Source: Collinsella sp. AF02-46-1 (GTDB lineage: Bacteria; Actinomycetota; Coriobacteriia; Coriobacteriales; Coriobacteriaceae). Taken from it: a stretch of 22,892 nucleotides of DNA. The notes under the pieces were generated by a model, which had not been told where the DNA came from, searched no databases, and worked only from the letters and a program-made list of their open reading frames with translations. Positions 16,862 through 22,892 of the stretch are shown piece by piece (the stretch's first letter is position 1; each line of letters begins with the position of its first letter). Position numbers and translations under genes: made by a program. The DNA is taken from the NCBI GenBank assembly GCA_934876235.1, contig CAKXKM010000025.1, positions 1 through 22,892 of the forward strand, in the 5' to 3' direction.

Positions 16862-16891
16862 AATATACCGGATGTGAGTAAATCAACTCAC
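16862..16891 (-). promoter_or_regulatory. Candidate promoter and operator of the nuclease-like gene
   Basis: On the minus strand TATATT (16867-16862) is a good -10. Upstream, GTGAGT and ACTCAC (16874-16879 and 16886-16891 in plus coordinates) form a perfect inverted repeat with a 6-nt centre that covers the expected -35 region. No conventional -35 is visible. The symmetry suggests a repressor site, possibly for the protein's own N-terminal domain. The remainder of the 16807-17110 gap holds copy B and the start region of the next gene. Confidence 0.4.
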
Positions 16892-16905
16892 TCATGCTGT
16901 GAACC

Positions 16906-16977
16906 CAATCCAAACATGTACGTCAGCCTCCAAAGATGTCGAAAAATGTCGTTTTTGGAGGCTGACGTACATGTTTT
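16906..16977 (+). repeat. Hairpin element, copy B
   Basis: The arms 16914-16934 and 16954-16974 pair perfectly over 21 bp around a 19-nt loop, and TCCAA/TTGGA extends the stem with one bulge. It is 69/72 identical to copy A in inverted orientation. On the plus strand the stem is followed by TTTT. It lies between the nuclease-like gene's promoter and the upstream region of the TRIC-like gene. Confidence 0.9.
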
Positions 16978-17110
16978 GGACCCCTGGCATTCCAGTAACG
17001 CCACGCCCGCGCCCAGTCCCTACCGTTTGCCGAGCAATAGGGTCTCAATCGCCGCCAACCATGTACTATGTACGGGCATTGTTCAAACCCGAGAATCAAA
17101 GGACCTCATC

Positions 17111-17800
17111 TTGCCCGTCGTCGCCGCTATGACTGTTACTTCACACGCCTCGGATGCCATGGTCGCTATCCCATTTTGGCTCGAGATGTTCGCCGTTGTC
17201 GCGGCATCGATCTCGGGCGTGCTGGTCGCTCGCGAGCACAAGCTCGACCTGGTGGGCGCGGTCGCGCTCGCGGTGGTCTGCGGTCTGGGCGGCGGTCTTT
17301 TGCGCGATATGACGCTCCAGGTCGGCAACGTCTACATCCTCAACCAGCCCATGGCACTACCGCTCTCCATCGCCACAGCCGCCATCATCTATATCTTCCC
17401 GGCAATCGTCGATAAGCCCGAAAAACTCATTCCCCTGCTCGACATCATCTCGGTCGGCATCTATGCAGCAACCGGCGCGGACAAGGCGTTGGTGTACGGA
17501 TTTGCGCCCGCCGTATGTATCATGATGGGCTTCTTTACCGCCGTGGGCGGCGGCATGCTGCGCGACGGCTTTATGGGCGTGGTCCCGGGCATTTTCCAAC
17601 GCACCAACTTCTATGCCATCGCGGCCATCGCCGGATCGGCAAGCTATGTAGCCCTCGTCATGAGCGGCCTCATGAGCAATGTTGCCGCGCTGGTCGTATG
17701 CGTTGTGGTGACCATGGGGCTGCGTTGGCTATCACTGCGCTTTGACATTAAAAGCCCTACCGAGGAAGACATCGCGCGCTTTTTGCACCGTAAAAAGTAG
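17111..17800 (+). CDS. TRIC/UPF0126 family membrane protein
   Basis: The protein has 229 aa. Bacterial TRIC-family proteins form homotrimeric channels for potassium or sodium in the cytoplasmic membrane. The internal duplication typical of the family is visible as two glycine motifs, GLGGGLLRD and AVGGGMLRD, about 86 residues apart, each followed by a Val/Gly/Pro-containing helix, with about seven hydrophobic segments overall. The physiological role in this organism is unknown. I take TTG 17111 as start because AAAGGA lies 7 nt upstream; ATG 17129 (MTVTSHAS) has no ribosome site but would give a 223-aa protein of equally usual length. The C-terminus ends in a short charged tail (HRKK). The gene for the bactofilin-like protein follows after 106 nt with no terminator between. 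Confidence 0.88.
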   Translation: MPVVAAMTVTSHASDAMVAIPFWLEMFAVVAASISGVLVAREHKLDLVGAVALAVVCGLGGGLLRDMTLQVGNVYILNQPMALPLSIATAAIIYIFPAIVDKPEKLIPLLDIISVGIYAATGADKALVYGFAPAVCIMMGFFTAVGGGMLRDGFMGVVPGIFQRTNFYAIAAIAGSASYVALVMSGLMSNVAALVVCVVVTMGLRWLSLRFDIKSPTEEDIARFLHRKK

Positions 17801-17869
17801 GTAGCACAGCACAACCCCTCGAAATGCAACCGAGAGATTCTTTTAGAGCGCCCGCGCGTTGGGTACCCT

Positions 17870-17894
17870 GTTAGATACCTGTCGAGTATCTAAC
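17870..17894. promoter_or_regulatory. Perfect inverted repeat directly before the bactofilin-like gene
   Basis: GTTAGATAC (17870-17878) and GTATCTAAC (17886-17894) pair over 9 bp around a 7-nt centre. The repeat ends one base before the GAAGGA ribosome site of the gene starting at 17907. It could be an operator of a dimeric repressor or an RNA hairpin that affects translation. A T-run is absent, so it is not a terminator. Confidence 0.55.
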
Positions 17895-17906
17895 GAAGGA
17901 TTCACT

Positions 17907-19052
17907 ATGCCTTGCAACCAAGTACCGTCGATCCGGCGCCACAAAGCGCAGGCCCGCATCACCATCCTATTCGCGCTGATTGCGCTCGCGCTCACCGCAC
18001 TTCCCACGGTGTCGTTCGCCGGCACCGACACCGCGGGAAACGTGCTCGCAACCGAAGTTGACTCAACTCCGTCCGGTATCGAAGGCGACCTGTACTGGGC
18101 CGGCCAAAGTCTCAACCTAGACGACGCCTCCATCGGCCGCGATATTATCGCGGCGGGTGAGAACCTGTCGATTCGCGATTGCACCGTAGGCGGCGCCGTT
18201 CGTCTGGCGGCACGCACCATCGATATCGCCAAAACCGCAATCGATGGCAGCGTCACGGTGGCCGGCCAGCACGTCGTGCTCAACACCGGCAGCACCGCCA
18301 ACTGTTTTTACGCGGCAGGCGAAACGGTCGCCCTGCGCGGCTCCGCCAAATCGGCGGCGCTTGCCGGCGACACCGTAACCATCGACGGCACCGTCGATGG
18401 CGATGTTGAGGTCTGGGCCGACAAGCTCATCCTGGGTAAAAACGCCCGCATCACCGGCACGGTGAACGCCCACGTCTCACAGGACCCCGAGCGGGCCGAG
18501 GGCGCCCAGGTCGGAGCTCTCAAGATCGACCGGACCGAGAACGAGAACACCTCTACGGCCAACGACATTATCGGCGGCATCGTTGCCGCGGCGCTTTCCA
18601 CCTGCTTTGTCGCCATCCTGCTTGAGCTTGTCTTTCCACGCGCAACCGCCAGCGCTGCCGGCATGCTCCATCAGCGTCCCATGCCGCTGTGGGTAAGTGG
18701 TCTTCTGGGCACGGTCGCCGTCGCTCCCGCCGTGCTGCTGCTCATCATCTCGATTGCAGGCCTGTCGCTCGCCGCCGCCCTCATGTGCGGCGTCATCGGC
18801 ATCGCTTTGGTCTCGGCGGCATTTACGGGCACCGCGGTCGCGCGCATGGTCGGACACAACCAAAACCGCTACGCCATGGCCGCCGTGGGCGGTATCGTCG
18901 CGGGCGCACTCACGGCACTTCCTCTTATGGGCAACTTTGTCAGCGGTGTAGCCTTCGTCTTCACGCTCGGCTACGCCATCCAGATCATCTGGCGCAACGC
19001 CCACCTCAAGCCGCAGCAGCCGGCTAACACGCCAGGACTCCCCACCGCCTAG
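17907..19052 (+). CDS. Secreted bactofilin-like repeat protein with C-terminal membrane segments
   Basis: The protein has 381 aa. A signal peptide covers about residues 1-38, with a basic start (RRHKAQAR), hydrophobic core (ITILFALIALALTALP) and a likely cut after SFA. Residues about 55-190 are short beta-repeat units rich in Gly, Asp, Val and Ile (GEGxx-type strings such as TIDGTVDGDVEVWADKL), the pattern of polymer-forming bactofilin/cytoskeletal domains that fold as beta-helices. From about 221 to 362 there are four or five hydrophobic segments, ending in a short basic and proline-rich tail. The repeat domain would therefore be outside the cell, unlike classic cytosolic bactofilins. The start is ATG 17907 behind AAGGA. 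A perfect inverted repeat lies just upstream. The function is unknown; an envelope role is inferred. Confidence 0.82.
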   Translation: MPCNQVPSIRRHKAQARITILFALIALALTALPTVSFAGTDTAGNVLATEVDSTPSGIEGDLYWAGQSLNLDDASIGRDIIAAGENLSIRDCTVGGAVRLAARTIDIAKTAIDGSVTVAGQHVVLNTGSTANCFYAAGETVALRGSAKSAALAGDTVTIDGTVDGDVEVWADKLILGKNARITGTVNAHVSQDPERAEGAQVGALKIDRTENENTSTANDIIGGIVAAALSTCFVAILLELVFPRATASAAGMLHQRPMPLWVSGLLGTVAVAPAVLLLIISIAGLSLAAALMCGVIGIALVSAAFTGTAVARMVGHNQNRYAMAAVGGIVAGALTALPLMGNFVSGVAFVFTLGYAIQIIWRNAHLKPQQPANTPGLPTA

Positions 19053-19059
19053 CCGCCAA

Positions 19060-19092
19060 CCACCACAAAAGGGCCAGGCACCTTTGTGGTGG
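19060..19092 (+). other. Hairpin after the bactofilin-like gene
   Basis: CCACCACAAAAGG (19060-19072) pairs with CCTTTGTGGTGG (19081-19092) with one bulged A. It starts 8 nt after the stop codon. There is no T-run, but its place between two convergent genes suggests transcript-end function. The GCCAGGCACC-type loop region resembles palindromic repeats found in many genomes, so it may be a dispersed element. Confidence 0.5.
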
Positions 19093-19116
19093 CGCAAGGC
19101 AACCTGATCCCATTGC

Positions 19117-19154
19117 ACCAAAAAGGGCGCCGACCATTGCGGTCGACGCCCTTT
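19117..19154 (-). terminator. Intrinsic terminator after typA
   Basis: On the minus strand AAAGGGCGTCGACC (19154-19141) pairs with 19135-19122 over 14 bp with one wobble pair around a 5-nt loop. The stem runs out into TTTTTGG. It starts 28 nt after the typA stop. Confidence 0.8.
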
Positions 19155-19181
19155 CTTATTGGCAGTTATAAGCCCCAGCGC

Positions 19182-21020
<1,839 letters not shown>

Positions 21021-21067
21021 GTAGTTCCCCTATCTTCTATCCATATACAAACGGCACGCGTATGCGG

Positions 21068-21095
21068 CCCGCCCAGCGATACAACGCTCAGCGGG
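21068..21095 (-). other. Hairpin in the region upstream of typA
   Basis: CCCGC/GCGGG (21068-21072 with 21091-21095) and AGCG/CGCT (21075-21078 with 21085-21088) form a two-part stem with a 2x2 internal loop and a 6-nt apical loop. It lies about 48 nt before the typA start. It could be in the typA leader or an end structure for the preceding operon. No T-run follows on the minus strand. Confidence 0.35.
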
Positions 21096-21137
21096 AATAT
21101 TGAGCCTTTTACCGAAAACTCGTTTATTTTAGCGATT

Positions 21138-21587
21138 TTAGATAAGAGGGGTTTCCTCACCTGCAGGTTCAGGGTCGCTCCACATAAAACCATCGCCGGC
21201 ACCCATGCCCTCATACAGCACGTATGCCGAAAAACCGCTCTCGAGCGTGGTTTCGAAGAAGCTCACGAGCAGAGCATCGTGATAGCCGCCGTCAATCTCG
21301 ACGCAGCCGGTGTAGCCGATGGCATAGCGGGCGATACGGCCCAGGCCCTCGTCCTTAAGACCCATCTTGTGCTCGGAGATAAAGTTGGTGGCAGCCTCCA
21401 GGCATGCCTCCTCGCCATCTTCGTCGAGTGCGGCCAGATAACGGTTGGAAGCGGCGTCCTCAATTGCCACAACCACGCCCGGGTTCTCGCCCGCGGCCAG
21501 GTCGTCCAAGAAGGCGCCAATCAGATCGCACACCATGGCGTCGAGCTCGGCGGAGACGTTACCGGCGTCCTGCATATCCTGTGCCAT
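21138..21587 (-). CDS. Acidic protein of unknown function
   Basis: The protein has 149 aa and I do not recognise it. It is acidic (many Asp and Glu), has no signal peptide or membrane segment, and is probably cytoplasmic. An N-terminal helical half (SAELDAMVCDLIGAFLDDL) is followed by mixed alpha/beta sequence with ALLVSFFETTLESGFSAYVLYEG near the C-terminus. The start is ATG 21587 behind GAAGG. It lies 30 nt after the small membrane protein gene and is probably the last gene of a three-gene operon. The GC content and codon use look like those of its neighbours, so it is probably native. Confidence 0.72.
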   Translation of the reverse strand: MAQDMQDAGNVSAELDAMVCDLIGAFLDDLAAGENPGVVVAIEDAASNRYLAALDEDGEEACLEAATNFISEHKMGLKDEGLGRIARYAIGYTGCVEIDGGYHDALLVSFFETTLESGFSAYVLYEGMGAGDGFMWSDPEPAGEETPLI

Positions 21588-21617
21588 CTTTAGACCTTCC
21601 CATCGAATCCGGCGTCG

Positions 21618-22007
21618 TTACAGTTCTTGTGCCTCAGCAGCGATCTTGGCGGCAGCGTCGCGGGCGTGCATCATATCCACCGCACGCTTGTCGAGCACCT
21701 TGATCTGACTGGTCAGCATTACCGCGTCGACCACGCCCCAGATCACCAGGCCCGTAGAGATCGAAAACCCAAGCGCACCAACTGTACCACGAAGGCGCGA
21801 GCAGATTGCCGCGACAAGGGCGGAGATGACAACCATCTTGATAAACGAGCCGCGGCGCTCGCGAAGCGTACGGGCCTGTGTCACATAGGCGAGGCGGGCC
21901 GCCTCGGATGCTTCCGAGCGCATCTGGGCTTCACGCGCGATGGCGGCCGCCTCAGCCGACATGCCGCCGGCCATCAGCGAACGCTCCGCAACCTGGACGC
22001 CCCGCAT
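21618..22007 (-). CDS. Small two-helix membrane protein of unknown function
   Basis: The protein has 129 aa. The first about 50 residues are Ala/Glu/Arg-rich and probably helical. Two hydrophobic segments follow at about 54-70 and 76-98, then a charged Ala-rich helix to the end. This leaves both ends likely in the cytoplasm. No family is recognised. ATG 22007 directly follows the TAA of the upstream gene, with no ribosome site of its own, so translation may depend on coupling. An alternative is ATG 21974 (MAGGMSAEA), which has GGAG about 10 nt upstream and would give 118 aa. Confidence 0.65.
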   Translation of the reverse strand: MRGVQVAERSLMAGGMSAEAAAIAREAQMRSEASEAARLAYVTQARTLRERRGSFIKMVVISALVAAICSRLRGTVGALGFSISTGLVIWGVVDAVMLTSQIKVLDKRAVDMMHARDAAAKIAAEAQEL

Positions 22008-22508
22008 TTAGAAGTCATCGGGGGAGAGCGTATGGACGAACTCGTCGAACTTCTCGAACTCCTGCTCGTCGTCGACTTCCTCGGCATGGGCAGAAACGGT
22101 GCCCAGGCGATTCATGATGTCGTCCTCCACAAACATGGGAGCATTGCTGCGCACGGCAAGGGCGATGGCATCGCTGGGGCGGGCATCGATCTTGCGCTCG
22201 TCACCATCGGCCAGTACGACAATCGTCGCGTAAAACACCGGCGGCTCGGCGCGAACTATCTCGATGCGCTCGAGTTTGGCGCCCAAGGCGTCAACGGTAT
22301 CGAGCAACAGGTCATGGGTAATCGGGCGCTCGGCGCGACCGCTATCGATGCCGCGGCTGATGGCAGCAGCTTCAAACGAACCAGTCTGAATGGAAAGGGA
22401 ACGCAGCGGCGCGGGCGAGTCCGATTTGCTACAGCGCTCGCGAAGCACGATAAGCGATGGCACGGGACCGGCGGCCATGACGATGGTCTCTATGTCGACA
22501 CGAACCAT
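22008..22508 (-). CDS. Bifunctional nuclease family (DUF151) protein
   Basis: The protein has 166 aa. The family is small, includes a Thermotoga protein of known structure, and is widespread in actinobacteria; plant members have reported RNase and DNase activity, so the function here is inferred by similarity. RPITHDLLLDTVDALGA (71 onward) and the signature DARPSDAIALAVR (108-120) followed by PMFVEDDIMNR are characteristic. The C-terminus is acidic (EEVDDEQEFEKFDEF). The start is ATG 22508 behind GGAGGT; extending to 22538 would cross that ribosome site. It is first in a likely operon with the two genes that follow, and a candidate promoter lies upstream. Confidence 0.88.
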   Translation of the reverse strand: MVRVDIETIVMAAGPVPSLIVLRERCSKSDSPAPLRSLSIQTGSFEAAAISRGIDSGRAERPITHDLLLDTVDALGAKLERIEIVRAEPPVFYATIVVLADGDERKIDARPSDAIALAVRSNAPMFVEDDIMNRLGTVSAHAEEVDDEQEFEKFDEFVHTLSPDDF

Positions 22509-22564
22509 GGAACACCTCCGGTACGTAGCGGTTAACACGCGGCAGCCCGCCGCATTGAATAGCT

Positions 22565-22594
22565 ATACTACCCAAACTTTCGCACAGCACACAA
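22565..22594 (-). promoter_or_regulatory. Candidate promoter of the DUF151 operon
   Basis: On the minus strand TTGTGT (22594-22589) and TAGTAT (22570-22565) are 18 bp apart, each matching the consensus at 4 of 6 positions. The leader would be about 50 nt. AGTAGTC at 22601-22607 and its complement at 22629-22635 form an inverted pair just upstream. Confidence 0.4.
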
Positions 22595-22645
22595 AATCAA
22601 AGTAGTCTTTTTGGGACGGGGCTCTTTTGACTACTCCAGCAGGTA

Positions 22646-22676
22646 AGAAAAAAGCCCCGAGGAAACCCTCGAGGCT
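22646..22676 (-). terminator. Intrinsic terminator after tRNA-Ile
   Basis: On the minus strand AGCCTCGAGG (22676-22667) pairs with 22662-22653 over 10 bp with one mismatch or wobble and a 4-nt loop, followed by TTTTTT. It lies 15 nt after the tRNA 3' end. Confidence 0.85.
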
Positions 22677-22690
22677 CTTCACAGTTTTGA

Positions 22691-22767
22691 TGGTGGACCT
22701 GACAAGATTCGAACTTGTGACCTCCCGGTTATCAGCCGGACGCTCTAACCAACTGAGCTACAGGTCC
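22691..22767 (-). tRNA. tRNA-Ile (GAT)
   Basis: The 77-nt sequence folds as a class I tRNA: acceptor GGACCTG/CAGGTCC, T8-A9, D stem GCTC/GAGC, anticodon stem TCCGG/CCGGG with loop CTGATAA giving anticodon GAT, T arm ACAAG-TTCGAAT-CTTGT. The CCA end is encoded in the gene. It stands alone, outside an rRNA operon, with its own promoter and terminator. Confidence 0.97.
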
Positions 22768-22779
22768 AACGCGGGGATT

Positions 22780-22809
22780 AATATAGCCCACAGGGGGAAG
22801 CCTCGTCAA
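22780..22809 (-). promoter_or_regulatory. Promoter for tRNA-Ile
   Basis: TTGACG (22809-22804) and TATATT (22785-22780) on the minus strand are 18 bp apart, matching the consensus at 5 of 6 positions each. The start point would fall about 6 nt before the tRNA. Confidence 0.7.
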
Positions 22810-22823
22810 CAACTTTTTTCAAA

Positions 22824-22892
22824 TTACTTTCGAAAGATGAGACGATAGATGGCCGAACCCACACTCCAAGCAATGAACACGCAGGTAATAGA
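22824..22892 (-). CDS. C-terminal end of a minus-strand gene (partial)
   Basis: One minus-strand frame is open from the window edge to TAA at 22824-22826 and encodes 22 residues, SITCVFIAWSVGSAIYRLIF plus RK. The hydrophobic run followed by a short basic end is typical of the last helix of a membrane protein. It stops 15 nt before the -35 of the tRNA-Ile promoter. The family cannot be told from this fragment. Confidence 0.5.
   Translation of the reverse strand, partial: SITCVFIAWSVGSAIYRLIFRK

Noticed and set aside
15710..16977. Insertion sequence with a transposase
   Set aside because: The inverted hairpins resemble terminal inverted repeats, but the gene between them has no DDE, HUH or serine/tyrosine recombinase motifs and no target-site duplication is visible.

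Overview
The window is a 22.9 kb piece of a high-GC bacterial chromosome. The gene content, the DnaA-box style, the C-x-x-H zinc form of bS18, the unusual CarA and an AbiEi/DUF559-like protein of a kind common in Coriobacteriia together suggest a gut actinobacterium close to Collinsella. That placement is from memory of the families, not from a search. Nearly everything is ordinary core genome. The exception is a small accessory islet beside a tRNA-Ser pair at about 15.67-16.98 kb.

From left to right: positions 1-246 hold the likely tail of a plus-strand gene, a perfect terminator-like palindrome and a long 83-nt hairpin. From 247 to 14874 every gene is on the minus strand: carA-carB (carbamoyl phosphate synthetase), an ABC exporter followed by a single-pass membrane protein, purD with a Nudix hydrolase, purA, dnaB, rplI, and the classic rpsF-ssb-rpsR group. 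These genes supply pyrimidine/arginine precursors, purines, replication proteins and ribosomal proteins. The carA leader carries a hairpin that matches the PyrR-binding loop and whose lower stem pairs with the carA Shine-Dalgarno, which predicts translational feedback by PyrR.

Positions 14875-15378 form the only gene-free stretch above 500 nt. It holds the rpsF promoter and leader hairpin and a small group of actinobacterial-type DnaA-box-like sequences. Two tRNA-Ser genes (GGA and CGA), each with its own terminator, follow on the plus strand. Next to them lies an inverted 24/25 copy of the tRNA-Ser(CGA) 3' end, then a putative PD-(D/E)XK nuclease gene (15799-16806, minus) bracketed by two inverted copies of a 72-nt hairpin element (69/72 identical). 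This is the best candidate in the window for something not described.

After the islet come two plus-strand membrane protein genes: a TRIC/UPF0126 channel-like protein and a secreted bactofilin-like repeat protein with several membrane segments. The minus strand then carries typA/bipA, a three-gene group (bifunctional-nuclease family protein, small membrane protein, acidic protein of unknown role) and tRNA-Ile(GAT). The window ends inside the C-terminus of another minus-strand gene.
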